Source of the DNA: Peptostreptococcaceae bacterium
GTDB lineage: Bacteria > Bacillota > Clostridia > Peptostreptococcales > Peptostreptococcaceae
NCBI GenBank assembly: GCA_902363255.1
Contig: CABIZO010000007.1
Span: 1 to 64,000 of the forward strand
Length of the DNA: 64,000 nt
Reading direction: 5' to 3'
The notes under the pieces are model-generated. The model did no database searches. It saw nothing but the letters and a program-made list of their open reading frames with translations, and was not told the origin of the DNA. Position numbers and translations under genes: made by a program. This document shows positions 52,252-61,673 of this stretch, in pieces (positions within the stretch are counted from its first letter, which is position 1; every line of letters starts with the position of its first letter).

Positions 52252-53877
52252 ATGGCAAAGGATATTAGATTTGCGCAAGATACAAGAAAAGCATTAGAAA
52301 CTGGAGTGAATAAATTAGCAGATACAGTTAAGGTGACTCTTGGACCAAAAGGAAGAAATGTTATACTAGACAAAATGTTTGGAGTACCTCTAATAACTAA
52401 TGACGGTGTTACTATAGCAAAAGAAATAGAATTAGAAGATAGATTTGAAAATATGGGTGCACAACTTGTTAAGCAAGTTGCAACTAAAACTAACGATGTA
52501 GCTGGAGATGGTACAACTACTGCTACAGTTTTAGCACAAGCAATAATAAGAGAAGGTTTAAAAAATGTTACTGCTGGAGCTAACCCAATAATACTTAGAA
52601 AAGGTATACAAAAAGCTGTAGAAGCTTCAGTAGAAGAATTAAAAAAACAATCAAGAACAATAGAAACTCAAGAAGAAATAGCTCAAGTTGGTGCAGTATC
52701 TTCAGGGGATGATGAAATAGGTAAGTTAATAGCTGAGGCTATGAAAGTAGTAGGAAAAGAAGGCGTTATAACTGTAGAAGAATCTAAGACTATGAATACT
52801 GAATTAGATACTGTTGAAGGTATGCAATTCGACAGAGGATTTGTTTCTGCATATATGGTAACAGATGTAGACAAAATGGAAGCAGTTTTAAATGATCCTT
52901 ATATATTAATAACTGATAAGAAAATATCTAATATACAAGAATTACTTCCTATCTTAAATAAAATAGTTGAACAAGGGAAGAGACTATTAATAATAGCTGA
53001 AGATGTAGAAGGTGAAGCATTATCAACTTTAGTTCTTAACAAATTAAGAGGAGTTTGTGAAATAGTTGCTGTTAAAGCTCCAGGATTTGGTGATAGAAGA
53101 AAAGAAATGCTTCAAGATATAGCTACTCTTACTGGTGGTGTTGTAATATCAGAAGAAGTAGGATATGACTTAAAAGAAGCTGATTTAGGAATGTTAGGTA
53201 GAGCTTCTTCAATTAAAGTAGTAAAAGATAGTACCACTATTGTTGGTGGTTATGGAGAAAAAGAAGATATACAAAATAGAGTTAATCAAATAAAACATTT
53301 AGTAGAAGCAACAACTTCTGATTTTGATAAAGAAAAATTATTAGAAAGATTAGCTAAGTTATCTGGTGGAGTTGCAGTAGTTAAAGTTGGTGCAGCTACA
53401 GAAGTAGAAATGAAAGAAAAGAAATTAAGAATAGAAGATGCTTTAAATGCAACTAGAGCTGCTGTTGAAGAAGGTATAGTTGCTGGTGGTGGTACTGCTT
53501 TAGTTAGCACAATACCAGTGTTAGATAAACTAATTGAAACTCTAGAAGGAGAAGAACAATTAGGAGCTAAAATAGTAAGAAAATCATTAGAAGAACCATT
53601 AAGACAAATAGCTATAAATGCAGGTCTTGAAGGTGCAGTAATAGTTCAAAATGTTATATCAGAAGAACCAGAAGTAGGATTTGATGCATTAAACGAAAAA
53701 TATGTAAATATGATAGAAGCTGGTATAGTTGACCCAACTAAGGTTACTAGAAGTGCTCTTCAAAATGCAGCATCTATAGCAGGTGTATTCTTAACAACAG
53801 AAGCAGCTGTTGCAGATATTCCAGAAAAAGAAGATAAAGCTGCAGCTATGGGAGCAGGAATGCCAGGAATGATGTAA
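52252..53877 (+). CDS. groEL: chaperonin GroEL
   Basis: The 541-residue chaperonin subunit. TLGPKGRNVILDKMFG near 29-44 and DGTTTATVLAQAIIREG near 86-102 form the ATP site, and the C-terminus ends in a short Gly-Met tail (GAGMPGMM). It starts 19 bases after groES. Single copy in the window. Confidence 0.97.
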   Translation: MAKDIRFAQDTRKALETGVNKLADTVKVTLGPKGRNVILDKMFGVPLITNDGVTIAKEIELEDRFENMGAQLVKQVATKTNDVAGDGTTTATVLAQAIIREGLKNVTAGANPIILRKGIQKAVEASVEELKKQSRTIETQEEIAQVGAVSSGDDEIGKLIAEAMKVVGKEGVITVEESKTMNTELDTVEGMQFDRGFVSAYMVTDVDKMEAVLNDPYILITDKKISNIQELLPILNKIVEQGKRLLIIAEDVEGEALSTLVLNKLRGVCEIVAVKAPGFGDRRKEMLQDIATLTGGVVISEEVGYDLKEADLGMLGRASSIKVVKDSTTIVGGYGEKEDIQNRVNQIKHLVEATTSDFDKEKLLERLAKLSGGVAVVKVGAATEVEMKEKKLRIEDALNATRAAVEEGIVAGGGTALVSTIPVLDKLIETLEGEEQLGAKIVRKSLEEPLRQIAINAGLEGAVIVQNVISEEPEVGFDALNEKYVNMIEAGIVDPTKVTRSALQNAASIAGVFLTTEAAVADIPEKEDKAAAMGAGMPGMM

Positions 53878-53895
53878 TAAAATAAAACTATAAGT

Positions 53896-53926
53896 GAAAA
53901 GAGAACTCTATTGAGTTCTCTTTTTG
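53896..53926 (+). terminator. terminator after groEL
   Basis: Stem AAAAGAGAACTC / GAGTTCTCTTTT with loop TATT and T run. Confidence 0.88.
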
Positions 53927-54020
53927 AATATTATAAAAATACATAATTGAAAAATAAACATGATTTAAATTAAATAATAATGTATAATTATATATAAAAA
54001 TAAGGTCAAAGAGGGGAACT

Positions 54021-54764
54021 ATGGATTTAAAAAAATTATTAGAGGATGTTAAGAATAATAACATAGAAATAGAAGATGCTTTGCATAAATTAAAAGATTT
54101 ACCTTATGAAGATATAGGATATGCTCATATAGATCATCATAGAAGTATAAGAAATGGATATCCAGAAGTGATATATTGCAAGGGTAAGAGTGATGAGCAC
54201 ATATTGGGTATTATAGAAAAGATGAATGATAAGGGTAGTAATATACTTGGAACAAGATGCGAAAAAACTACTTTCGATAAAATTATTAAAATATACCCTC
54301 AGGCAAAATACGATGAATTATCTAAAATATTAAGAATAGAAAATGAAGAAATAAAAGATCAAGGAAAAGGAACAATTTTAATAGTTACAGGAGGGACATC
54401 GGACATACCTGTGGCTGATGAAGCTTACTATACAGCTTTATTCTTTGGTAATAAAGTAGAAAGACTATATGATGTTGGAGTTGCTGGAATTCATAGACTG
54501 CTTAATAATAGAGAAATAATTGATAAAGCTCGTGTAATTGTGGCTGTTGCCGGTATGGAGGGAGCACTTCCTAGTGTAGTAGGGGGCTTAGTAGATGTGC
54601 CAGTTATTGCAGTTCCTACTTCAGTAGGATATGGAGCAAATTTTGATGGGTTGGCTCCTCTTTTAGCAATGTTAAATAGTTGTGCATCGGGTATTTCTGT
54701 CGTAAACATAGACAATGGATTTGGAGCAGGATATTTAGCATCTACTATTAATAAACTAAAATAA
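54021..54764 (+). CDS. larB: LarB-like protein (nickel-pincer cofactor biosynthesis)
   Basis: Homologue of LarB, which carboxylates and hydrolyses nicotinic acid adenine dinucleotide to start the nickel-pincer nucleotide cofactor of lactate racemase and related enzymes. The 247 residues include an N-terminal family-specific part (about 1-115, with GYPEVIYCKGKSDEHILGI) and a C-terminal PurE-like domain from about 118 (ILIVTGGTSDIPVADEAYYTA, VVAVAGMEGALPSVVGGLVDVPVIAVPTSVGYG). larC, larE and larA are not adjacent. The PurE-like fold explains a frequent misannotation as PurE, but the real purE is at 63413. Confidence 0.85.
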   Translation: MDLKKLLEDVKNNNIEIEDALHKLKDLPYEDIGYAHIDHHRSIRNGYPEVIYCKGKSDEHILGIIEKMNDKGSNILGTRCEKTTFDKIIKIYPQAKYDELSKILRIENEEIKDQGKGTILIVTGGTSDIPVADEAYYTALFFGNKVERLYDVGVAGIHRLLNNREIIDKARVIVAVAGMEGALPSVVGGLVDVPVIAVPTSVGYGANFDGLAPLLAMLNSCASGISVVNIDNGFGAGYLASTINKLK

Positions 54765-54896
54765 TTATTAGCATGATTTAGATGTATAAATCATATATAT
54801 GAAAAAACATCTTACATTAAAAGTTTACTTTTTCAGTCAATGGGATTGACTAAATATATAAATATAATAACTAATTAAGAAAATAGTAAAAATTTG

Positions 54897-54925
54897 TTGA
54901 CACAAACGAATTATTTTGGTAAATT
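54897..54925 (+). promoter_or_regulatory. promoter for the guanine riboswitch-guaBA
   Basis: TTGACA (54897-54902), a 17-base spacer and TAAATT (54920-54925) with an upstream TGG extension. Confidence 0.65.
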
Positions 54926-54968
54926 ATTATTCAAACATAAGGCAAATAACGAAAATTTTTAAAATGAA

Positions 54969-55043
54969 ATCACTCGTATATACTCAGAAATAAGGTCTGA
55001 GAGTTTCTACCGAGATACCGTAAAAATCTTGACTATGAGTGAA
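54969..55043 (+). ncRNA. purine (guanine-type) riboswitch
   Basis: Three-way junction aptamer: P1 CACTC/GAGTG, the conserved TATA after P1, loops L2 (GAAATAAGG) and L3 (ACCGAGATACCGTAA), and the core GTTTCTACC. The specificity base in GACTATG is C, which pairs with guanine or hypoxanthine rather than adenine. It lies upstream of guaB-guaA, so excess guanine switches off GMP synthesis. Confidence 0.94.
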
Positions 55044-55068
55044 ATTATTATACACATTTAGAACTTAC

Positions 55069-55093
55069 TAACTGCTTAATATTAGGCAGTTTT
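55069..55093 (+). other. small hairpin in the guanine riboswitch leader
   Basis: AACTGC / GCAGTT stem around a nine-base loop followed by TTTG, between the aptamer and the main terminator. It could be a pause hairpin or part of the alternative fold. Confidence 0.5.
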
Positions 55094-55108
55094 GTAGCAT
55101 ATTTTAAA

Positions 55109-55166
55109 AACCTGTATAGTGATTTCACTTTTTGGCGAAAAAGGTGAAAACTATACAGGTTTTTTT
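55109..55166 (+). terminator. riboswitch-controlled terminator before guaB
   Basis: Long stem AACCTGTATAGT (55109-55120) / ACTATACAGGTT (55150-55161) with further inner pairing and six or more T. AGTGAAAT of the P1 3' strand (55038-55045) is complementary to ATTTCACT (55122-55129), which supplies the competing antiterminator when no guanine is bound. Confidence 0.92.
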
Positions 55167-55222
55167 ATATAAAAATTTAAAATATTTAAATATAAAGTGG
55201 GCTAAATTGAAAGGAGATTAGT

Positions 55223-56689
55223 ATGGCAAAAATAATAAAAGAAGGATTAACTTTTGATGATGTTTTATTAATACCTCAAAAATCTGAGATATTACCAAAG
55301 GAAATAAATACAGAAACGTACCTAACTAAAACAATTAAATTAAATATACCTTTAATGAGTGCTGGTATGGATACAGTTACGGAGTCTAAAATGGCTATAT
55401 CTATGTCTAGACAAGGTGGAATAGGTATTATTCATAAAAACATGTCTATAGAACAACAAGCTTCAGAAGTAGATAGAGTAAAAAGAAGCGAAAGTGGAGT
55501 AATTGTTGATCCATTTTACTTAACAAAAGACCATACAATTCAAGATGCTGACAATATAATGGGGAAATTTAGAATATCAGGAGTTCCAATAGTTGATGAG
55601 AATAAAATACTTATTGGAATAATAACAAACAGAGATATAAAATTTGAAAAAGATATGTCTAAAAAAATAGAAGATGCTATGACTAAGGATAATTTAGTAA
55701 CAGCTAGAGAGGGAGTTACTTTAGAAGAGGCTGAGCAAATTCTTAAACAACATAAAATAGAAAAATTACCTATAGTAGATGAACAAAATCATTTAAAAGG
55801 TTTAATAACAATAAAAGATATAGAAAAGAAAATACAATATCCAAACTCTGCAAAGGATAAAAAAGGAAGACTTTTATGTGGAGCGGCAGTTGGTATAACT
55901 GGAGATATATTAGATAGAGTTAAAGCACTTTATGAAGCGAAAGTCGACATAGTAGTTTTAGATAGCGCTCATGGTCACTCTAAAGGTGTTATAGAAGCTG
56001 TTAAGAAAATAAAAGCTGCTTATCCAGATTTACAAGTCATAGCTGGAAATGTTGCTACTGCTGCAGGATGTGAAGCATTAATAGAGGCTGGAGCAGATTG
56101 TGTAAAAGTAGGGATTGGACCAGGATCAATATGTACAACTAGGGTAGTTGCAGGTATAGGGGTTCCTCAAGTAACTGCAGTTATGGATTGTGCTGAAGCT
56201 GCTGCTAAATACGGTGTACCGGTAATAGCTGACGGTGGAATAAAATATTCTGGCGATATAGTTAAAGCATTAGCAGCTGGAGCAAATGTATGTATGATGG
56301 GATCAATGTTTGCTGGAACTGATGAAAGTCCAGGAGAAACAGTACTTTATAGAGGTAGATCTTACAAAACTTATAGAGGAATGGGGTCTATTGCAGCTAT
56401 GGAAGATGGATCAAAAGATAGATACTTCCAAGATGGTGCTAAGAAATTAGTTCCAGAAGGCGTTGAAGGTATGGTTGCTTACAAAGGTAAAGCAGAAGAT
56501 ATAACATACCAAATGATAGGTGGTCTAAGATCAGGAATGGGATACTGTGGAGCTCCTACAATAAAAGACTTACAAGAAACTGCTCAGTTTGTTAAAATAA
56601 CAGCTGCATCATTAAAAGAAAGTCATCCACATGATATAACAATAACAAAAGAAGCACCAAACTACAGTATGCAAGGAGATATGATGTAA
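55223..56689 (+). CDS. guaB: inosine-5'-monophosphate dehydrogenase
   Basis: Oxidises IMP to XMP, the rate-limiting step to GMP. The 488 residues contain the TIM barrel interrupted by two CBS domains (about 90-205). The catalytic Cys lies in GIGPGSICTTR near 297-307, and the mobile flap RYFQDGAKKLVPEG (about 393-406) follows. It overlaps guaA by one base (TAATG). Confidence 0.97.
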   Translation: MAKIIKEGLTFDDVLLIPQKSEILPKEINTETYLTKTIKLNIPLMSAGMDTVTESKMAISMSRQGGIGIIHKNMSIEQQASEVDRVKRSESGVIVDPFYLTKDHTIQDADNIMGKFRISGVPIVDENKILIGIITNRDIKFEKDMSKKIEDAMTKDNLVTAREGVTLEEAEQILKQHKIEKLPIVDEQNHLKGLITIKDIEKKIQYPNSAKDKKGRLLCGAAVGITGDILDRVKALYEAKVDIVVLDSAHGHSKGVIEAVKKIKAAYPDLQVIAGNVATAAGCEALIEAGADCVKVGIGPGSICTTRVVAGIGVPQVTAVMDCAEAAAKYGVPVIADGGIKYSGDIVKALAAGANVCMMGSMFAGTDESPGETVLYRGRSYKTYRGMGSIAAMEDGSKDRYFQDGAKKLVPEGVEGMVAYKGKAEDITYQMIGGLRSGMGYCGAPTIKDLQETAQFVKITAASLKESHPHDITITKEAPNYSMQGDMM

Positions 56690-58224
56690 TGAAACATGAA
56701 TTAGTATTAGTTATTGACTTTGGAGGTCAATACAACCAATTAATAGCTAGAAGAGTAAGAGAGAATAATGTTTACTGTGAGATATTACCTTACAGTACTG
56801 ATATAGAAGTAATAAAAGCTAAAAATCCGAAAGGGATAATATTTACTGGAGGGCCTAATAGTGCATATTTACCAGAATCTCCATCTATATCAAAAGAAAT
56901 ATTTGAAATAGGTGTACCAATACTTGGTATATGTTATGGACATCAAATAATGTCTCATGTATTAGGTGGTGTTGTTAGAAAAGGTAACACAGCTGAAAAA
57001 GAATACGGAAAAACATCTATAACATATCATGAGTCAAAACTATTTGAAGGAATATCTACTAATACAGTTTGGATGAGTCATACTGATTTAGTTGATACAA
57101 TAGCTCCAGGATTTGAGGTTATAGCTCATACAGCAGACTGCCCAGTTGCAGCTATAGAGAACAAAGAAAAAAATCTTTATGGAGTTCAATTCCATCCAGA
57201 AGTTGAACATTGCTTAGAAGGAGATAAGATACTTAGAAACTTCTTATACAATATTTGTGAAGTTAGTGGAGATTGGACTACTGATTCATTTATAAACGAT
57301 AAAATAAAACAATTAAAAGAAACTATAGGAGATAAAAAAGTACTTTGTGCATTAAGTGGTGGAGTTGACTCATCAGTTGCGGCAGTACTTGTTCATAAAG
57401 CTATAGGTGATAACTTAACATGTGTATTCGTTGATCACGGTTTACTTAGAAAAAATGAAGGAAACGATGTAGAAAGAATATTCAGAGATAAGTTTGATAT
57501 GAACTTAATCAGAGTTAACTGTGAAGATAGATTCTTAGGTAAGTTAAAGGGAGTGACTGAACCTGAGGCTAAGAGAAAAATCATAGGTGAAGAGTTCATA
57601 AGAGTATTTGAAGAAGAGTCAAACAAACTTGGAAAAATGGACTTCTTAGTTCAAGGAACTATATATCCAGACGTTGTGGAAAGTGGACATGGTGGAGAGT
57701 CTGCTACAATAAAATCTCACCACAATGTTGGTGGAATACCAGAAGATATAGAATTCCAGATAGTTGAACCACTTAGAGAATTATTTAAAGATGAAGTTAG
57801 AAAAATAGGTTTAGAACTTGGGATAGAAGAAGGGTTAATATTTAGACACCCATTCCCAGGACCAGGATTAGGGATAAGAGTAATAGGAGAAGTTACAAAA
57901 GAAAGATGTGACATCTTAAGAGAAGCTGATGCTATATATATGGAAGAGCTTAAAAAAGCTGGTCTTTATAAAGAAATATGGCAAGCATTCGCTACATTAC
58001 CAGATGTTAAAACAGTTGGAGTTATGGGAGATGAAAGAACTTATGCTTACTTAGTAGGTTTAAGAGCTGTAACATCTTCTGACGGAATGACTTCAGATTG
58101 GTATAAAATGCCTTATGACGTTTTAGAGAAAATATCAAACAGAATAGTTAATGAAGTGGATGGAGCTAATAGAGTAGTTTACGATATTACTTCAAAACCA
58201 CCAGGAACTATTGAATGGGAATAA
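56689..58224 (+). CDS. guaA: GMP synthase (glutamine-hydrolysing)
   Basis: Aminates XMP to GMP. The 511 residues combine an N-terminal class I glutaminase with Cys82 (GICYGHQ), His169 and Glu171 (FHPEVEH), an ATP pyrophosphatase domain with the P-loop SGGVDSS at 223-229, and the C-terminal dimerisation domain ending in KPPGTIEWE. In one operon with guaB. Confidence 0.97.
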   Translation: MKHELVLVIDFGGQYNQLIARRVRENNVYCEILPYSTDIEVIKAKNPKGIIFTGGPNSAYLPESPSISKEIFEIGVPILGICYGHQIMSHVLGGVVRKGNTAEKEYGKTSITYHESKLFEGISTNTVWMSHTDLVDTIAPGFEVIAHTADCPVAAIENKEKNLYGVQFHPEVEHCLEGDKILRNFLYNICEVSGDWTTDSFINDKIKQLKETIGDKKVLCALSGGVDSSVAAVLVHKAIGDNLTCVFVDHGLLRKNEGNDVERIFRDKFDMNLIRVNCEDRFLGKLKGVTEPEAKRKIIGEEFIRVFEEESNKLGKMDFLVQGTIYPDVVESGHGGESATIKSHHNVGGIPEDIEFQIVEPLRELFKDEVRKIGLELGIEEGLIFRHPFPGPGLGIRVIGEVTKERCDILREADAIYMEELKKAGLYKEIWQAFATLPDVKTVGVMGDERTYAYLVGLRAVTSSDGMTSDWYKMPYDVLEKISNRIVNEVDGANRVVYDITSKPPGTIEWE

Positions 58225-58231
58225 TATAAAT

Positions 58232-58272
58232 TGGGGAGCAAAAGAGATTTTTCTTTTGCTCCTTAATTTTTA
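58232..58272 (+). terminator. terminator after guaBA
   Basis: Stem GGAGCAAAAG / CTTTTGCTCC with a T-rich tail. Confidence 0.85.
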
Positions 58273-58328
58273 TTTAATAAAAAATACACACATAGACATT
58301 AAAGATAATGACATTAGGAGGAATAAAG

Positions 58329-59354
58329 ATGAAATTAAAAAAGACAATAGCTTTAAGTACAGCAATAATTATTGGAGCTTTAAATCTAGTTGGCTGTAAT
58401 AATAACAAAGCAGAAACAAATGAAAAAACAAGTATAAAGATAGGTATGGTATCAGATATTGGTGGTATAAATGATGAATCATTTAACCAATCTGCATATG
58501 AAGGGCTTCAACAAGCTGAAAAAGATTTAGGGATTGAAATAAAAGTGATAGAATCGAAACAAGCATCAGAATACCTAGGGAATATAGAGACTTTAGCAGA
58601 TGAAGGTATGGATCTAATTATAGGTGTAGGTAATACTATGGCAGCGGATATAAAAACTCAAGCAGAAAATTATCCAGAACAACAATTTGCAATAATAGAT
58701 GAAACTTATGATGAAATACCTGAAAATGTAACACCAATTCTATTTAAAGAAAATGAAGCTTCTTATTTAACTGGACTTATAGCAGGAAAAATGACTGAAA
58801 CGAATAAAGTTGGATTTATTGGTGGTATGGATAATACTGTTATATCAAGATTTTTATATGGATATATGGCAGGGGTAAAAGAAGCTAATAAAGATGTTGA
58901 AGTTAATACTCAATATGCAGGAACTTTTGCAGATGCAGCTAAAGGTAAATCTATAGCAAACCAAATGTATTCTAAAGGAGTCGATATAATATTCTCAGCA
59001 GCTGGAGGAACAGGACTTGGTGCTATAGAATCATCAAAAGAGCAAAATAAATATGCAATAGGTGTGGACAAAGATCAAAGTGATTTGGCACCACAAAACG
59101 TAATAACATCAGCTTTAAAGAAAGTAAATGTTGGTGTATATGATACTGTTAAAGAATTAGTTAATGGTAATTTAGCTGGTGGACAAGCTAAAGTTTATGG
59201 TTTAGAAGAAGATGGTGTTGGTATACCTGAAACTACTAAAAATTTAGTATCACAAGAAATAATAGATTATGTAAATGATATAATTAAAAAAATAAAAAAT
59301 GGAGATATAGAAGTTCCAGAAACTAAAGAAGAATATGATGCAATGAATGCATAG
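58329..59354 (+). CDS. BMP-family (PnrA-like) substrate-binding lipoprotein, copy 1
   Basis: Lipoprotein of the basic membrane protein family, whose characterised members bind purine nucleosides for ABC import. The ATG at 58329 follows AGGAGG. The signal peptide ends in a lipobox LVGC with the lipidated Cys23. The 341 residues carry family segments GGINDESFNQSAYEGL, IIGVGNTMAADIK, AGTFADAAKGKSIANQMY and IGVDKDQSDLAP. It follows guaBA after a terminator, and a close paralogue is next. No permease or ATPase genes are nearby, so it must share a transporter encoded elsewhere. Confidence 0.88.
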   Translation: MKLKKTIALSTAIIIGALNLVGCNNNKAETNEKTSIKIGMVSDIGGINDESFNQSAYEGLQQAEKDLGIEIKVIESKQASEYLGNIETLADEGMDLIIGVGNTMAADIKTQAENYPEQQFAIIDETYDEIPENVTPILFKENEASYLTGLIAGKMTETNKVGFIGGMDNTVISRFLYGYMAGVKEANKDVEVNTQYAGTFADAAKGKSIANQMYSKGVDIIFSAAGGTGLGAIESSKEQNKYAIGVDKDQSDLAPQNVITSALKKVNVGVYDTVKELVNGNLAGGQAKVYGLEEDGVGIPETTKNLVSQEIIDYVNDIIKKIKNGDIEVPETKEEYDAMNA

Positions 59355-59355
59355 A

Positions 59356-59400
59356 AATAAATAAAGGATAAGAAAATAAAATTTTCTTATCCTTTATTTA
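59356..59400 (+). terminator. terminator after the first BMP gene
   Basis: Very long stem AAATAAAGGATAAGAAAA / TTTTCTTATCCTTTATTT, with A and T runs on both sides. Confidence 0.88.
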
Positions 59401-59549
59401 TTTTATATATTAGAAAGTTAAAAAAGTTAAGTTTTTACTTTTTTAGTTTTTGTAATTAATTTATGAATTTATTGAAATAATAAAATTAAGAATGCCAAAA
59501 TCTTATAAAGCATATATACATAAATTTTAAAAATAATAGGAGGCATAAT

Positions 59550-60578
59550 ATGAATTATAGAAAAATAGTAGCATTAAGCTCAGCTATATTTATAGGATCA
59601 GTGAGTTTGATAGGATGCACAAGTAAAAAAGAGAACACAGAATCAAATGGTAATAATGCTATAAAAGTAGGTATGGTTGCAGATGTAGGTGGAATTAATG
59701 ATGAATCTTTTAATCAAAGTGCATGGGAAGGATTACAAAAAGCTCAAAAAGAACTAGGAATAGAAGTAAAGGTAATAGAATCAAAACAAGCCTCAGAATA
59801 CCTTGGAAATATAGAAACTTTAGCTGATGATAATATGGACTTAATTATTGGTGTTGGTAATAGTATGGCGGGAGATATTAAAACTCAAGCAGAAAACTAT
59901 CCTGATTTAAATTTTGCAATAATAGATGAAACTTATGATGAAATACCAGAAAATATAACTCCTATATTATTCAAAGAAAATGAAGCAGCATACTTAACAG
60001 GATTAATAGCAGGTAAAATGACTAAAACAAATGAGGTTGGTTTTTTAGGTGGAATGGAAAATCAAGTTATATATAGATTTTTATATGGATATGAATATGG
60101 CGTAAACCAAGCTAATGATGAAGCTGATGTACAAGTTCAATTTGCAGGAACTTTTGCAGATGCAGCAAAGGGTAAGTCCATAGCTAACCAAATGTATTCA
60201 AATAACGTGGATATAATACTTTCAGCAGCAGGAGGCACAGGATTAGGATCAATAGAATCAGCAAAAGAACAAAATAAATATGCTATAGGAGTAGATAAAG
60301 ATCAGAGTAATTTAGCTCCAGATAATGTGTTAACATCAGCTTTAAAGAAGGTAGATGTTGGTGTATATGATACTGTTAAAGAATTGAAAAATGGACAATT
60401 AACTGGAGGAAAAGAAAAAGTATATGGTCTAAAAGAGGGTGGCGTTGGAATACCAGACTCTACTAAAAAACTAGTACCACAAGATATAATTGACTATGTA
60501 AATACTATGGCTGATAAAGTTAAAAGTGGTGAAATTAAAGTTCCTGAAACTAAATCTGAGTACGATGCAATAGATTAA
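59550..60578 (+). CDS. BMP-family (PnrA-like) substrate-binding lipoprotein, copy 2
   Basis: A second BMP lipoprotein of 342 residues with lipobox LIGC and Cys23. It shares long identical stretches with copy 1 (such as VIESKQASEYLGNIETLAD and FAIIDETYDEIPEN), so the pair arose by tandem duplication. The binding-pocket aromatic after FNQSA is Trp here and Tyr in copy 1, which may shift ligand preference. It has its own ribosome site (AGGAGG) and is separated by a terminator, hence independently transcribed. Confidence 0.88.
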   Translation: MNYRKIVALSSAIFIGSVSLIGCTSKKENTESNGNNAIKVGMVADVGGINDESFNQSAWEGLQKAQKELGIEVKVIESKQASEYLGNIETLADDNMDLIIGVGNSMAGDIKTQAENYPDLNFAIIDETYDEIPENITPILFKENEAAYLTGLIAGKMTKTNEVGFLGGMENQVIYRFLYGYEYGVNQANDEADVQVQFAGTFADAAKGKSIANQMYSNNVDIILSAAGGTGLGSIESAKEQNKYAIGVDKDQSNLAPDNVLTSALKKVDVGVYDTVKELKNGQLTGGKEKVYGLKEGGVGIPDSTKKLVPQDIIDYVNTMADKVKSGEIKVPETKSEYDAID

Positions 60579-60592
60579 TAAGAGAAAAGAGA

Positions 60593-60644
60593 AAAGAGAT
60601 AAGAGATAAGAGATAAGAATATATCTTATCTCTTATCTCTTTTT
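60593..60644 (+). terminator. terminator built from AGATAAG repeats
   Basis: Three direct AGATAAG units (60597-60617) face CTTATCT units (60625-60638) across a short loop, giving a long stem that can form in more than one register, then a T run. Confidence 0.85.
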
Positions 60645-60646
60645 AT

Positions 60647-60701
60647 TTAGTAGTAAATTATAATTTATATAGTTTGAATATAAATTATAACTTACTACTA
60701 A
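60647..60701. repeat. 24-bp inverted repeat with one mismatch
   Basis: Arms 60647-60670 and 60678-60701 are complementary at 23 of 24 positions around a seven-base loop. No T run follows. It lies directly after the bmp2 terminator. Confidence 0.75.
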
Positions 60702-60856
60702 TTTATCGGAGAAACAGATATGGTTTGTAGGTTGTTGAAGATATAAGGTAAGAAAATTTTTTATTTTTTATAAAATGTTGAAAATAAGCTACATAAATAA
60801 TAAAATCACAATTATATAATAAAATAATAGTTAAAAAGGGGATTTAAAGAGAATTT

Positions 60857-61531
60857 ATGATAGAAATAATAGGAATGACTGTAGAAGATGCAAAATCCAT
60901 AGAAAAATGTGGTGGAGAGAGAATTGAACTTGTAAGTTCGTTAACTGAAGGTGGGCTTACACCAAGCTATGGACTTATAGAAAATGTAATAAAGAATGTA
61001 GATATACCCGTAAATGTTATGATAAGACCTCATGCTAATAGATTTGTATACAGTGAAGAAGACTTAAAAATAATGAAAAAAGATATACAAATAGCAAAAT
61101 ATTTGGGGGCTAATGGTGTTGTTTTAGGAGTTTTAGATGAGAAAAATAATATAGATGAAAAATCTTTAATTGAATTATTGGATGTATGCGATGGAGTAGA
61201 TGTAACTTTTCATAGAGCGATAGATGAAACAAATATGAATGAAAGCATAAAAGTACTTAATAAATATAAAGAAGTAACGAATATATTAACATCTGGAGGA
61301 AAAAATCCAATAGGTGAAAATATCTATAATATAAGAGAAATTATAAAAAATAGTAAACACATAAAAGTTCTTTTAGGTGGAGGATTAAATTTTGAAAATA
61401 TTAATGAAATTAGTAGATTAACAAAAGTAAAAGATTTTCACTTTGGAACTGCTATAAGGGTCGATAATAATCCTTTTAAAAATATTGATGAAGAAAAGTT
61501 AAAAAGATTGGTAAAATTATTGAAAGCTTAA
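60857..61531 (+). CDS. cutC: CutC-family protein
   Basis: A 224-residue TIM-barrel protein of the CutC family. The family name comes from copper tolerance in E. coli, but a copper role is disputed and the true activity is unknown. EIIGMTVEDAKSIEKCGGERIELVSSLTEGGLTPSYG at the start and NVMIRPHANRFVYSEEDL near 54-71 are diagnostic, and SGGKNP and LLGGGLN lie near the C-terminus. A weak GGGG ribosome site is upstream. Monocistronic. Confidence 0.85.
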   Translation: MIEIIGMTVEDAKSIEKCGGERIELVSSLTEGGLTPSYGLIENVIKNVDIPVNVMIRPHANRFVYSEEDLKIMKKDIQIAKYLGANGVVLGVLDEKNNIDEKSLIELLDVCDGVDVTFHRAIDETNMNESIKVLNKYKEVTNILTSGGKNPIGENIYNIREIIKNSKHIKVLLGGGLNFENINEISRLTKVKDFHFGTAIRVDNNPFKNIDEEKLKRLVKLLKA

Positions 61532-61535
61532 TTTT

Positions 61536-61567
61536 ATAAAAGAGAAAGTATTATACTTTCTCTTTTT
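61536..61567 (+). terminator. terminator after cutC
   Basis: Stem AAAGAGAAAGT / ACTTTCTCTTT and T run. Confidence 0.85.
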
Positions 61568-61649
61568 GAGTTTCATTAGTGCAGCGAATGATTTAAAGTT
61601 CGTATTTATTATCTAAAAAACTATTAAATTAATATAAAAAATATATAAT

Positions 61650-61666
61650 GTTCGGAAAAACTCGAA
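61650..61666. promoter_or_regulatory. candidate PurR site upstream of pbuG
   Basis: GTTCGGAAAAACTCGAA contains inverted TTCG and CGAA cores just upstream of the promoter. CGAA is the core of the B. subtilis PurBox. Confidence 0.45.
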
Positions 61667-61673
61667 ATATATA

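Noticed and set aside
54021..54764. Second purE
   Set aside because: Only the C-terminal half is PurE-like. The N-terminal half and overall length are those of LarB, and the genuine purE is at 63413.
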